64,000 bases of DNA from Streptomyces radicis (GCF_003626575.1 NZ_RBDY01000010.1:62001-126000), one strand, 5' to 3'; shown: positions 45,858 to 55,016, numbered from the stretch's first letter. Made by a program: numbers and translations. Notes: a model not told the origin generated them from the sequence alone.

Positions 45858-46844
45858 TCAGCCGTCCCGTTCCGCCGAGCCCGCCGTCTCCGCCGCGCGG
45901 ATCGCCTCGTGGTACGCGCGGGCCGCCGCCCGCAGGGACGTCTCCGCGTCGATCCCCGCGGCCTCGGCCTCCGCGGCCAGGGCGAGCAGCCGGTAGCCGA
46001 AGTCCGCCTCGGGCCCGGGGAGCGGGACGTCGAGCCCGGCCGCGCGGACCCGGCCCGCGAGCTTGGCGGCCAGCGAGAGACCCGGCTGCCCCAGCGGGAC
46101 GCCCTCGGTCACCGAGGCGCGGCGCTTCTCCTCGGCCTTGGTCCGCAGCCACAGCTCCTTGACGTCCTCGGCGGTCTCGGCCGTCTCGTCCCCGAAGACG
46201 TGCGGGTGGCGGTGGATCAGCTTGGCGACGATCCCGCCCGCCACGTCGTCGATGTCGAACGGCTCCTCCGCGTCCTCGGCCGCGATCCGCGCGTGGAAGA
46301 CGACCTGGAGCAGCACGTCGCCCAACTCCTCGCGCACCTCGGCGCGATCACCCGCCTCGATGGCCTCGATCAGCTCGTACATCTCCTCGATGCCGTAACG
46401 CGCCAGGTCGGCGTGGGTGCGCAGCGACGCCCACGGGCACTGGACCCTGATCCGGTCCATGACCTGCACGAGGTCGAGCAGCCGCGCCCCGGGGAGGTCG
46501 TACGAGCCGGGCAGCAGCTCGAGCTCGGGCAGCGCCTCCGCCCGCCCCGAACCGGCCAGCGCGGCGAGCCCGTCCGTCAGCGCGGGCTCGCCGTTCGCGC
46601 CCGCGAGCACCACGACGCTCCGGCCGCCCGCGCACGCGGCCACGAGCGCCGGCGCGTCGGCCGTCTCGGGCGCCCCCGTCTCCACCGCGATGCCCGCGTC
46701 CTTGAGATAGGGCAGCTGGGGGTGGTCGGCGTCCCGGCACAGCACGCGGTCCGCGCCGCGCAGGGCCTGCCAGGCGGGCCACGAGAGCAGCCCCGGGGCC
46801 ACCCGGTGGGTGGTGGTCAGCAGAACGATCCGGCCCGCGGTCAC
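45858..46844 (-). CDS. mazG: nucleoside triphosphate pyrophosphohydrolase MazG with N-terminal methylase-like domain
   Basis: A 328-aa protein from GTG 46844. Residues 1-115 resemble a reduced tetrapyrrole-methylase-like (YabN-type) domain; residues 120-250 are the MazG helical domain with EEMYELIEAIEAG and EELGDVLLQ (Glu153/154/157, Glu173, Asp176) binding Mg. MazG hydrolyses NTPs to NMP plus pyrophosphate, cleaning the pool of aberrant nucleotides. The usual WDxxQTHxSL stretch reads WASLRTHADL here, a noticeable deviation. The start overlaps the stop of the SurA-like gene (GTGA), so both are coupled. Confidence 0.92.
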   Translation of the reverse strand: MTAGRIVLLTTTHRVAPGLLSWPAWQALRGADRVLCRDADHPQLPYLKDAGIAVETGAPETADAPALVAACAGGRSVVVLAGANGEPALTDGLAALAGSGRAEALPELELLPGSYDLPGARLLDLVQVMDRIRVQCPWASLRTHADLARYGIEEMYELIEAIEAGDRAEVREELGDVLLQVVFHARIAAEDAEEPFDIDDVAGGIVAKLIHRHPHVFGDETAETAEDVKELWLRTKAEEKRRASVTEGVPLGQPGLSLAAKLAGRVRAAGLDVPLPGPEADFGYRLLALAAEAEAAGIDAETSLRAAARAYHEAIRAAETAGSAERDG

Positions 46845-47512
46845 CCGTCGAGCGTAGCGGGCTGCCCGGCCCCGACCGGCTCGTCCGCGCGCAGCCACGG
46901 CATGGACGCGTCGGCCAGCGTCAGCTGCTCCGCGTCCCACTCGCCGTAGCGGGGGTTGACGTCGACGCCCACCTCGTCGGCGGTGTCCACCATCAGCTGG
47001 GCCATGCGGTCGAGCCCGGTGCCGTCGGGCAGCACGCCGAGCTCGGCGGCGATGCCCTGGAACAGCAGCTGCCCGCGCAGCATCCGGTCGATCTGCTCGT
47101 CGCCCGCGAGCGGCGTGCTGTTGGGCTGGCGGAGCAGGGCCTCGGCGAGGGCGTCGGGGCCGCCGACGTTCCGCTCGGCGTTGCCCCTGGCCTCCTGCAC
47201 CTCGAGGCGGGTCACCTCGACGCCCACCTCGTCGGCGGCGCGTTCGAGCACCTCGGTGTAGACGAGGAACGCCACGGTGTCGCGCGCCAGGGCGGGGCTC
47301 GCGGCGACCAGCTGCTCGCCCTCCGACTGCGCGCGCTGCGCGTCGCGGACGGCCTCGACCTGCGCCTGCACGGACGACAGGGTGATCCGCTCGCCGCCGA
47401 CGACGGCGGCAGCGCCCGGATGGGAATCCGTCGAGCAGCCGGTCAGCAGGGGGGCCGCGATCGCGAGCAGGGCGGCGGTGGAGAGGGACAGTGCTGAAGT
47501 GCGGCGCTTCAC
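46841..47512 (-). CDS. SurA N-terminal domain lipoprotein
   Basis: A 223-aa secreted chaperone-like lipoprotein. The signal peptide MKRRTSALSLSTAALLAIAA leads to the lipobox LLTGC (Cys26). The mature part begins with a SurA/PrsA-type helix set (VVGGERITLSSVQAQVEAVRD, SPALARDTVAFLVYTEVLERA) and lacks a parvulin isomerase domain. It should sit on the outer face of the membrane and assist folding of exported proteins. Coupled to mazG by a four-base overlap. Confidence 0.9.
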   Translation of the reverse strand: MKRRTSALSLSTAALLAIAAPLLTGCSTDSHPGAAAVVGGERITLSSVQAQVEAVRDAQRAQSEGEQLVAASPALARDTVAFLVYTEVLERAADEVGVEVTRLEVQEARGNAERNVGGPDALAEALLRQPNSTPLAGDEQIDRMLRGQLLFQGIAAELGVLPDGTGLDRMAQLMVDTADEVGVDVNPRYGEWDAEQLTLADASMPWLRADEPVGAGQPATLDG

Positions 47513-47577
47513 GAGGCCACTCCCGTGGGCGATCGGGCAGGTCGATCGATCATCCTAGGCCGGGCGGTCCCGCGATG

Positions 47578-48888
47578 TCAGCCCGGGCCCGAGCTGTCGG
47601 CCTGCGCGAGGCGCCGGATGACGGGCGCGACCCGCTTGCGGCCCACCCGGTAGAGGCCGCCCGCGCCGCGCTGGATCAGCTTGCGCATCGCGGTGGGGCT
47701 CGCGGGCGAGGCGGAGGGCAACGGGCGCCCGCTCAGGCCCAGTCCATGGCGGCTGAGCAGCGCCTCCAGGTAGTCCGAAGCGTTCGTCGGCGTGTAGTAG
47801 GGGCGCATGCGCGGGAGCGTGCCGCGCGAGCGGAGCTGCGCGAACTGGGCGCGCGCGGCGGTGAACGCGTCGCGCCTGCCCAGGCCGTGCGCCGTCGCCC
47901 ACGCCTGGGAGGCCCGGGGGACCAGGCCCTCGTCGAGCTGCGCCCAGGAGGCGAGGGCGCCCGAGGCGGCGAAGAAGTGGTTCCCGTGGGCCTCGCGTAT
48001 GCCGTAGTCGGTGAGGATCGCCGTGGGTATGCCCCGGTGGATCGCCTCCATCGCGGCCGTCGAGCTGACCGTGACCAGCAGGTCGGTGCGGTCGAGGACG
48101 TCGCTCATCGCGCCGTCGACCACCGAGAGGTTGGGCGGGGGGTCGGCCAGCTCGTCGAACAGCGCGCGGTAGGGGAAGCGTTCGAGGCGCCCGCTCGTCT
48201 CGCCCTCGCGCGTGCGCGGCTTGAGCAGCACGTCGCGGTCGGGGTGGCGCCTGGCGTGCCGCTTGAGCTTGTCGAGCAGCCCGGCCCGTGCGGCGCGCCC
48301 CGCGGGCACGGTCGGCTGGACGGCGAAGCACACCGTGAACCTGCGCTCGCCGCGGCCCACGGCCGAGGGGTCGTACCGTGACCCGCCGAGGAACGGCAGC
48401 CCGGCCTCGACCACGGTGTACGGGTCGGCGCCCACGCCCCGGTAGACCTCGCGGAACAGCTTGGCGTCGTGCGGGCTGTTGGCGAGCACCAGGTCCGAGC
48501 CGACGCGCAGGAGCAGGCCGTCCACCAGGTTCTCGTAGACGACGCCGACATAGCCCGAGACCACGACGGGGCGGCGGGACGCGCCGTCCCACGCCATCCC
48601 CAGGCTGTGGATGAGCGCGAGCGTCGTGCCGCCGATGGTGCCGAGGACCAGCAGGTCGGCCTCGGCGACCGCGGGGTCGTCGAGCAGCTCCCCGTAGGTG
48701 ACGACCCTGCTGGTGTCGGGGACGACCCCGGCCTCGTCGACCTGGCGCTCGGTCGGGGTGGTGGGGCCCGCGAGGAAGCGGGCGTCGAGCGCGTGCTTCG
48801 GGGCGAGCTGCCGGGCGACGAGCGCGGCCCACTTCCACCGGCTGTCGGAGTCCGCGAGCACGACCGCACGAGGCACAGCGCTACCCAT
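47578..48888 (-). CDS. putative glycosyltransferase, DUF6716-like
   Basis: A 436-aa soluble protein. It starts AVVLADSDSRWKWAALVARQL and has LLVLGTIGGTTLALIHSLG, VSGYVGVVYENLVDG, LANSPHDAKLFREVYRGVG and SSTAAMEAIHRGIPTAILTDYG, a two-lobed GT-B-like pattern reminiscent of capsule or CDP-glycerol-type transferases. I recall Streptomyces homologues labelled DUF6716 putative glycosyltransferase. The C-terminal 60 residues are basic and disordered. Acceptor and donor are not evident. It lies just upstream of the SurA-like gene on the same strand. Confidence 0.7.
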   Translation of the reverse strand: MGSAVPRAVVLADSDSRWKWAALVARQLAPKHALDARFLAGPTTPTERQVDEAGVVPDTSRVVTYGELLDDPAVAEADLLVLGTIGGTTLALIHSLGMAWDGASRRPVVVSGYVGVVYENLVDGLLLRVGSDLVLANSPHDAKLFREVYRGVGADPYTVVEAGLPFLGGSRYDPSAVGRGERRFTVCFAVQPTVPAGRAARAGLLDKLKRHARRHPDRDVLLKPRTREGETSGRLERFPYRALFDELADPPPNLSVVDGAMSDVLDRTDLLVTVSSTAAMEAIHRGIPTAILTDYGIREAHGNHFFAASGALASWAQLDEGLVPRASQAWATAHGLGRRDAFTAARAQFAQLRSRGTLPRMRPYYTPTNASDYLEALLSRHGLGLSGRPLPSASPASPTAMRKLIQRGAGGLYRVGRKRVAPVIRRLAQADSSGPG

Positions 48889-48936
48889 CGACCGAGCATC
48901 TCCTGGGGTGTTGACGGAGAGATCAGATTACCTCCT

Positions 48937-49007
48937 GCCCGTGCTTCCTCGATCTGCCCGCGCATCCGTGATCTGCCCGCGCTTCCTTGATCTGCCCGCG
49001 CATCCGC
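48937..49007 (+). repeat. 19-bp tandem repeat, about 3.5 copies
   Basis: GATCTGCCCGCGCATCCGT, GATCTGCCCGCGCTTCCTT and GATCTGCCCGCGCATCCGC follow each other at 48951, 48970 and 48989, preceded by a partial unit. The array lies in the leader of the minus-strand glycosyltransferase gene. Confidence 0.8.
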
Positions 49008-49087
49008 GCTCCTCGCGGAGGCGTTCACCTGGCGAAACCTGACGGAAGTCATGTCTTTCCCCGGGAGAAGACACGACCTTCGTCGTC

Positions 49088-49101
49088 ATCCCCTAGGGGA
49101 T
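49088..49101. promoter_or_regulatory. perfect palindrome upstream of ABC exporter
   Basis: ATCCCCTAGGGGAT is a perfect 14-bp palindrome 118 bp before the ABC operon start and a candidate operator. No regulator gene is adjacent. Confidence 0.5.
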
Positions 49102-49218
49102 TCTGCGACTTTGCGCCTACCCGAGGCTCGTCCTTGGGGGCGACGAGGGCGGCGGACGCGGTCCGTAGTCTGTGAGGTCAAGGACAGAAGCTGCGAAGCA
49201 TGAAAAACGGGAGATGAC

Positions 49219-50007
49219 GTGACGACGGCTGTGGCGAATCCGACGACCGGGGGCAGCGGAGGGCACTCAGCCGTGGCCGCACGGACCGAGGGCATCGTGA
49301 AGGCGTACGGGACGGGCGAGACGCGCGTCCTCGCCCTGGACGACGTCAGCGTGGACATCGAGCGGGGTCGCTTCACGGCGATCATGGGGCCTTCGGGGTC
49401 GGGGAAGTCGACGCTGATGCACTGCCTGGCCGGGCTCGACACCGTGACCAGCGGCCGGATCTGGGTCGGCGAGACCGAGATCACCGGGCTGAAGGACAAG
49501 AAGCTCACCCGCCTTCGCCGCGACAGCATCGGCTTCATCTTCCAGGCGTTCAACCTCCTCCCGACGCTCAACGCCCTGGAGAACATCACGCTCCCCATGG
49601 ACATCGCCGGACGCAAGCCCGACAAGGAGTGGCTCGACCGCGTCGTCAGCACCGTCGGCCTGGGCGAGCGCCTCAAGCACCGCCCCAGTCAGCTCTCCGG
49701 CGGCCAGCAGCAGCGCGTCGCCGTCGCCCGCGCCCTCGCCGCACGCCCCGCCATCATCTTCGGCGACGAGCCCACCGGGAACCTCGACTCCCGCGCCGGC
49801 GCCGAGGTCCTCGGCTTCCTCCGCCGCTCCGTCGACGAGCTCGGCCAGACCATCGTCATGGTCACCCACGACCCCGTCGCCGCCGCGTACGCCGACCGCA
49901 TCGTCTTCCTGGCCGACGGCCGGATCGTGGACGAGATGCGCGAGCCCACGGCCGACCGCGTGCTCGACCGCATGCGGGGCTTCGACGCCCAGGGACGCAC
50001 GTCGTGA
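49219..50007 (+). CDS. ABC transporter ATP-binding protein, MacB/LolD type
   Basis: A 262-aa ATPase with Walker A GPSGSGKST, Q-loop FIFQAFNLLPTLN, signature LSGGQQQRVAVARAL and Walker B IIFGDEPTGNLDS, all typical of the MacB/LolD/FtsE-like branch that energises mechanotransmission or export. GTG 49219 follows GGGAG by five bases. The stop overlaps the GTG of the permease gene. It should work with the FtsX-type permease at the membrane. Confidence 0.95.
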   Translation: MTTAVANPTTGGSGGHSAVAARTEGIVKAYGTGETRVLALDDVSVDIERGRFTAIMGPSGSGKSTLMHCLAGLDTVTSGRIWVGETEITGLKDKKLTRLRRDSIGFIFQAFNLLPTLNALENITLPMDIAGRKPDKEWLDRVVSTVGLGERLKHRPSQLSGGQQQRVAVARALAARPAIIFGDEPTGNLDSRAGAEVLGFLRRSVDELGQTIVMVTHDPVAAAYADRIVFLADGRIVDEMREPTADRVLDRMRGFDAQGRTS

Positions 50008-52592
50008 GCGTTCTCAAGACATCGCTGAGAAGCTTCTTCGCGCACAAGTGGCGCATGGTGCTCTCCGGGATGGCGGTGGTCCTCTCGGTGGCGTTCGTGT
50101 GCGGCACGCTGGTGTTCACCGCCACGATGAACACCACGTTCAACGCGCTCTTCTCGGTGACCGCCTCGAATGTCATGATCGCGCCAGCGGGTCAGGACGG
50201 CGACGCCGAGATGGAGGGCGGCGGCGCGGTCACGGGCCGGCCCGAGACCATACCCGGCGCGCTCGTCGAGGACGTCTCCGCGATCGACGGCGTGGACCAG
50301 GTCACCGGCGTCGTCGCCTCCACCAGCGCGGTCGTCGTCGACGACCGGAACGAAAGCATCAGCCCCAGCACCGGGGCGCCCACCATCGTCTCCAACTGGT
50401 CGGAGATCGACACCCGTTCCATGGAGGTCGTCGAGGGCTCGCCCCCCGAGGGCGACGGCCAGGTGATGGTCGACCTCGACACCGCGGACAACAACGACCT
50501 GGCGCTCGGCGACGACCTGCGCCTGGTCACCGCGTTCGGCGACTTCTCCGTGACGGTCTCCGGCATAGCGGAGTTCGAGGTCACCAACCCCGGCGCGGCC
50601 ATCTTCTACACCGACATGCCCCGCGCCCAGGAGTATCTGCTCGGCGGCACCGACGAGTTGACCAACATCTACGTCGACTCGGACGGCCGGATCACCGACG
50701 AGGCGCTCAAGGGCGACATCGCCGCCGCCCTCGGCGCCGACACCTACAAGCTCCAGACCGCCGACGAGTACATCGAGGAGAACCAGGACGCCATCGGCGA
50801 GGTGCTGTCCATCCTCGAGTACATCCTGCTCGGCTTCGCCGGGCTCGCGCTGCTCGTCGGGATCTTCCTCATCGTCAACACCTTCTCGATGCTGGTCGCC
50901 CAACGCACCCGCGAGATCGGCCTGATGCGGGCCATCGGCTCGAGCCGCCGCCAGGTCAACCGCTCGGTGCTCATCGAGGCGCTCCTGCTCGGCACGATCG
51001 CCTCCCTCGTCGGCTTCGGCGTCGGCATCGGCCTGGCGGTCGGGCTGATGGCCGTGATGAGCGCGCTCGGCCTCAACCTCAGCACCGAGGACCTCACCAT
51101 CGACTGGTGGGTGCCGCTCGTCGGCGTCGTGCTCGGCGTGCTGGTCACCGTGATCGCCGCCTACATACCCGCGCGCCGGGCCGGGAAGATCAGCCCGATG
51201 GCCGCGCTGCGCGACCCGGGCATGCCGGGCGACATCCGCGCGGGCCGCATCCGCGCGGGCATCGGGGCCACCCTCACCGTGATCGGCCTCGCCTCCCTGC
51301 TCGGCACCGCGACCACCGACGACTCCGTGGGCGCGTCGGGGCTCCTGGCGCTCGGCATCCTGGCCAGCCTCCTCGGCCTGGTCCTGGTGGGCCCCGCGCT
51401 GGTCGGGCTGGTGGTCCGCGCGCTCAGCGTGGTGCTGCTGCGGATGTTCGGGCCCGTGGGCCGCCTGGCCGAGCGCAACGCCCTGCGGAACCCCAGGCGC
51501 ACCGGCGCCACCGCCTCCGCCCTGATGATCGGCCTCGCGCTCGTCGCGGGCCTCTCGGTGGTCGGCTCCTCGATGGTGGCCTCCGCCACCGACGAGATAG
51601 ACAACGCCCTGGGCGCCGACTACATCATCCAGACCGGGAACTTCACCCCGGTCCTCCCCGAGGTCTCCCGGGCCATCGACGAGGCGGTCGAAGGGCTCGG
51701 CGAGGTCGCCCCCGTCCACCAGATGGAGGGCGAGATCGAGGCGGCCGACGGGTCGACCGAGGAGATCTGGCTCGGCGCCTCCCCGTCGAGCTACGCCGAC
51801 GCGGTCGAGATGAACGTCGCCGAGGGCGACTTCACCGACGTCTACGAGGGCGACGCCGTCTCGGTCGCCGCCGACTGGGCGGAGACCGCGGGCGTCGGCG
51901 TGGGCGACGAGGTGACCCTGACGTTCGACGGGGGCGACGCCGCCGCCCTCACCGTCGCCGCCGTGGTGAACACCGGCGCCACCATGTCATCGGCGTGGAA
52001 CGTCAGCCTCGAGACCATGGAGAGCCATGTCCCCGAGGAGCGGCGTGCGCTGCCGTTCGTCGTCTTCGCCACCGCGGCGGACGGGCAGCAGGAGGCGACC
52101 CGCGCCGCCCTCGAGACGGCGATGGAGCCGTATCCGCAGATGGACGTCAGGGACCAGGCCGAGTACAAGGACCTGATCCAGAGCCAGGTCGGCATCCTGC
52201 TCAACATGGTCTACGGCCTGCTCGCGCTGGCGATCATCGTGGCCATCCTCGGCGTGGTCAACACCCTGGCCCTGTCCGTCATCGAGCGCACCAGGGAGAT
52301 CGGCCTGACCCGCGCGATCGGCCTCTCCCGGCTCCAGTTGCGCGCGATGATCTGCATGGAGTCCATCGTCATCGCCCTGTTCGGCGCCCTCGTCGGCCTC
52401 GGACTCGGCATGGTCTGGGGGCTCTCGGGCCAGCAGATCCTCGCCATGGAGGGCATGGAGGTCCTGGAGATCCCCTGGGGGACGATCATCTTTGTCTTCT
52501 TCGGCGCGGCGGTGGTCGGCCTGTTCGCGGCGCTCATCCCGGCGTTCCGCGCCGGCCGGATGAACGTCCTGAACGCCATCGCCACCGAGTGA
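50004..52592 (+). CDS. FtsX-like ABC transporter permease
   Basis: An 862-aa permease. A first helix near residues 18-40 is followed by a MacB-type periplasmic-like core domain (about 45-260), three helices with the RTREIGLMRAIGSSRRQVNRS coupling region, a middle helix pair, a second extracellular domain (about 540-725) and three C-terminal helices with ERTREIGLTRAIGLSRLQLRAM. This duplicated layout (two FtsX domains, ten helices) is common in actinobacterial export or mechanotransmission systems for peptides or lipoproteins. GTG 50004 overlaps the ATPase stop. Substrate unknown. Confidence 0.94.
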   Translation: MSVLKTSLRSFFAHKWRMVLSGMAVVLSVAFVCGTLVFTATMNTTFNALFSVTASNVMIAPAGQDGDAEMEGGGAVTGRPETIPGALVEDVSAIDGVDQVTGVVASTSAVVVDDRNESISPSTGAPTIVSNWSEIDTRSMEVVEGSPPEGDGQVMVDLDTADNNDLALGDDLRLVTAFGDFSVTVSGIAEFEVTNPGAAIFYTDMPRAQEYLLGGTDELTNIYVDSDGRITDEALKGDIAAALGADTYKLQTADEYIEENQDAIGEVLSILEYILLGFAGLALLVGIFLIVNTFSMLVAQRTREIGLMRAIGSSRRQVNRSVLIEALLLGTIASLVGFGVGIGLAVGLMAVMSALGLNLSTEDLTIDWWVPLVGVVLGVLVTVIAAYIPARRAGKISPMAALRDPGMPGDIRAGRIRAGIGATLTVIGLASLLGTATTDDSVGASGLLALGILASLLGLVLVGPALVGLVVRALSVVLLRMFGPVGRLAERNALRNPRRTGATASALMIGLALVAGLSVVGSSMVASATDEIDNALGADYIIQTGNFTPVLPEVSRAIDEAVEGLGEVAPVHQMEGEIEAADGSTEEIWLGASPSSYADAVEMNVAEGDFTDVYEGDAVSVAADWAETAGVGVGDEVTLTFDGGDAAALTVAAVVNTGATMSSAWNVSLETMESHVPEERRALPFVVFATAADGQQEATRAALETAMEPYPQMDVRDQAEYKDLIQSQVGILLNMVYGLLALAIIVAILGVVNTLALSVIERTREIGLTRAIGLSRLQLRAMICMESIVIALFGALVGLGLGMVWGLSGQQILAMEGMEVLEIPWGTIIFVFFGAAVVGLFAALIPAFRAGRMNVLNAIATE

Positions 52593-52628
52593 CCCCCGCC
52601 CCGGCCGCGCCGGGGCCCGACACCACGA

Positions 52629-52664
52629 CCGCCCGCCCACCCCGATCGAGGGGTGGGCGGGCGG
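52629..52664. terminator. bidirectional terminator between permease and GH81 genes
   Basis: CCGCCCGCCCACCCC and GGGGTGGGCGGGCGG form a perfect 15-bp stem with a six-base loop, placed between two converging stops (52592 and 52700). Confidence 0.85.
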
Positions 52665-52699
52665 CGTCGCGCCGTGCGCCGTCGGAGCGCCGTTCGCCC

Positions 52700-54961
52700 T
52701 CAGCCGGTCCGGCTGGCCGACGAGTTGGGCCCCACGGTGAGCTGGGCGCCGTCCGAGAAGGTCACGGTCCGCTCGGCGTCGCCGTAGTTGTGCGCGGCAT
52801 AGGTGACGGTGCCGCCCTGGGAGAACGCCGCCGCCGTCGGGCTGTCCGCCGTGATGGCGGTGTCAGGGGCGCCGATCGAGTCCAGGGTGTAGATCCAGTG
52901 GTAGACGTGCGCCCACGACTCACCGGCCTCGGGCGAGCCCACGCCCCCGCCGTCCCCGTCGTAGGCCGCCCTGGCCGCGGCCGGGTCGGCGAGCGCCTGG
53001 AACTCCCAGAGGATCTCCTTCCACTCCACCGGCGGGCCGCCGTTCTCCTCGACCAGCTCCTCCAGGTTGCGGACGATGGCGTCCTTGTCGCGCGCCAGGT
53101 GCAGCGAACCGCCGGTCACCGGGAGGACGTTGATGCCGTGGATCTCCTCGGGGTTGCCGGTCCACCAGGTGGAGTGCGCGCCGCCGTTGCTCCACACCAT
53201 GCCGAGCGTGTTGTGCTGGTAGTCCGCGGGGAAGTTCTGCTCGTCGCCGTCGAACCAGTACTGCCGGATCGCCTCCGACTCGGTGGTCAGCAGGTAGACG
53301 CCGAGGTCGCGCAGCGAGGTGTCACCCGTCGCCGAGCCCCACAGGATGAGGCCCGCGCTGAGGTTGATCGACTCGGACGAGGACTCCTGGTTGTTCCCCG
53401 CGGCGAAGCCCTGGTGCCCCGAGGCCCAGCTGTGCCCCGCGTACACGTCGAAGCCGCGCAGGAACGGGTAGCGGTCGTCGCCGCGCACGGGGTTGGCCGC
53501 GTCCCCGATCAGCTCCTTCACCATCCCGCCCCACGCGGAGTCCTCCGCCCAGGCCGGGTCGTACTGCGCGACGATCGCCGCGGCCATCACATAGTAGGAG
53601 TAGTGGAAGTGGTGGTCGTTCAGCTCGACGTCGCTGCCGTAGGAGGCCGGGTAGCCGGTGAGCGTCCGCCACTCGGAGTCGTAGGCGAACTGCGTGTCGC
53701 CGCCCGCGGTGAACCACTCCTCCAGGCGGGACTTGATCGCGTCGAGCAGCTGGTCGCGCGCGGTCGTCGCGCCGATCTGGTCGGCGATCGGCACCAGTTG
53801 GGCCAGCCTGCCGAACGCCTTGCCGCTCCAGTACGTGTCGCCCACCGGGATGTCGGCGGACGAGGCCACGTCGTTGACCAGGTTGGTGAGGTGGCCGGTG
53901 TCCACGCCCGAGGACTCGGGCAGCGCGGGCAGCACGCCGGTGACGTCCTGGGTGGTGGTGAACGACGCGCCGTCCCGCACCCGCATCGTGCCGCGCGGCG
54001 AGACGTACTCGTGGGCGGTCAGCTCGTCGCTCGTGTACTGCCACTGGTGCGGGTAGAGCGCCATGACGCTGCCCGTCTCCGAGCCCTCGCGCGCCTCCGT
54101 CTTGAGGGCGTAGGTGGCGCTGACGCTGCCGCCCGCCTCGTCGTAGTCCCAGGTGACGGTCGAGCCGGTGACAAAGCTGTAGGCGTACTGGGCGTAGAGG
54201 TCGAGGGCGTCGCGGCTCGGCAGCACCGCGAGCGAGTAGTAGTCCTGGCCGCCCAGGTCGGCGGTGATCTGCGAGCCGGAGACGGTCCAGTCGCTGCCGC
54301 TCGGGGCGAAGAGGGCGTAGTCGTGGCCGTTGACGGAGATGCCGAGCAGGCTGCCCTCGTCGGCGAACACCTCGGGCGCCGACGCCGCGGTGACCTGCGC
54401 GGCGCCGCCCGAGGTCTCGGCGTACACATAGGGGCTGCCATGCCCGATGGTGGCGCGGAGGGTGGCGCCGCCGCCCTCCCAGTAGGGGCTGACGGTCCAG
54501 TCGGACCAGCCGTCGGCCTTGGTGTCGGGGGAGTTGAGCCCGGCCACGCCGACGGTGAGATCGGCCTGGTGCGGGAAGTGGTAGGAGACGCCGCTGACGT
54601 CGGGCTGGGTCGGATAGCCGACCTCGAGGCCGGAGTCGACCGCCTGGTAGCTCAGCGGGTGGCCGAACATCGGCTGGGAGTGGGGCTGGTCCGCGTAGCG
54701 CTTGAAGACCAGCGACGACCACCAGTCGTTCGTGGGCACGGGCTGATCGGCCATGGCCTCGGTCACCTGGGGCGTGACCGCGGCGCCCTGCGAGTTCTGG
54801 GGGCCGTTGGTGCCCGCGGGCCTTTCGTCCGAATAGCTGCCGCTGCCGACGGGCACCTCCGCGGCGTTCGCGGAGCCCGGCACCAGCGCCAGCCCCGCCA
54901 CGGCGGTGGCCGCGGCGGTCAGCGTCAAGGCGGTGCGTCGAAGAGGAATGTGGGACCGCAT
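52700..54961 (-). CDS. secreted glycoside hydrolase family 81 endo-beta-1,3-glucanase
   Basis: A 753-aa exported enzyme with a Sec signal peptide (MRSHIPLRRTALTLTAAATA, likely cut after ANA near residue 33). The GH81 catalytic region shows PVPTNDWWSSLVFKR, LNDHHFHYSYYVMAAAI (candidate catalytic Asp449), GHSWASGHQGFAAGNNQESSSESINL and WSNGGAHSTWW. It hydrolyses beta-1,3-glucan such as fungal cell wall or laminarin. There is a short C-terminal beta-rich stretch and no obvious carbohydrate-binding module. Start ATG 54961; a LacI-type palindrome lies 42 bp upstream, so expression is probably sugar-inducible. Confidence 0.92.
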   Translation of the reverse strand: MRSHIPLRRTALTLTAAATAVAGLALVPGSANAAEVPVGSGSYSDERPAGTNGPQNSQGAAVTPQVTEAMADQPVPTNDWWSSLVFKRYADQPHSQPMFGHPLSYQAVDSGLEVGYPTQPDVSGVSYHFPHQADLTVGVAGLNSPDTKADGWSDWTVSPYWEGGGATLRATIGHGSPYVYAETSGGAAQVTAASAPEVFADEGSLLGISVNGHDYALFAPSGSDWTVSGSQITADLGGQDYYSLAVLPSRDALDLYAQYAYSFVTGSTVTWDYDEAGGSVSATYALKTEAREGSETGSVMALYPHQWQYTSDELTAHEYVSPRGTMRVRDGASFTTTQDVTGVLPALPESSGVDTGHLTNLVNDVASSADIPVGDTYWSGKAFGRLAQLVPIADQIGATTARDQLLDAIKSRLEEWFTAGGDTQFAYDSEWRTLTGYPASYGSDVELNDHHFHYSYYVMAAAIVAQYDPAWAEDSAWGGMVKELIGDAANPVRGDDRYPFLRGFDVYAGHSWASGHQGFAAGNNQESSSESINLSAGLILWGSATGDTSLRDLGVYLLTTESEAIRQYWFDGDEQNFPADYQHNTLGMVWSNGGAHSTWWTGNPEEIHGINVLPVTGGSLHLARDKDAIVRNLEELVEENGGPPVEWKEILWEFQALADPAAARAAYDGDGGGVGSPEAGESWAHVYHWIYTLDSIGAPDTAITADSPTAAAFSQGGTVTYAAHNYGDAERTVTFSDGAQLTVGPNSSASRTG

Positions 54962-55002
54962 GTGCTGGGGTACCTCGCAACCGGTGGGGGAGTGGATACG
55001 GC

Positions 55003-55016
55003 TGAGAGCGCTCTCA
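55003..55016 (-). promoter_or_regulatory. LacI-family operator upstream of GH81 gene
   Basis: TGAGAGCGCTCTCA is a perfect 14-bp palindrome with a central CG, close to the CebR-type operator TGGGAGCGCTCCCA. It is placed 42 bp before the GH81 start, in the promoter region. Confidence 0.7.

Larger units (their letters stand above)
48889..49218. other. intergenic region between divergent glycosyltransferase and ABC genes
   Basis: This 330-bp gap holds a 19-bp tandem repeat near its left side and a perfect 14-bp palindrome at 49088-49101. TAGTCT at 49166-49171 could be a -10 for the ABC operon, with no clear -35. No supported small gene. Confidence 0.55.
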
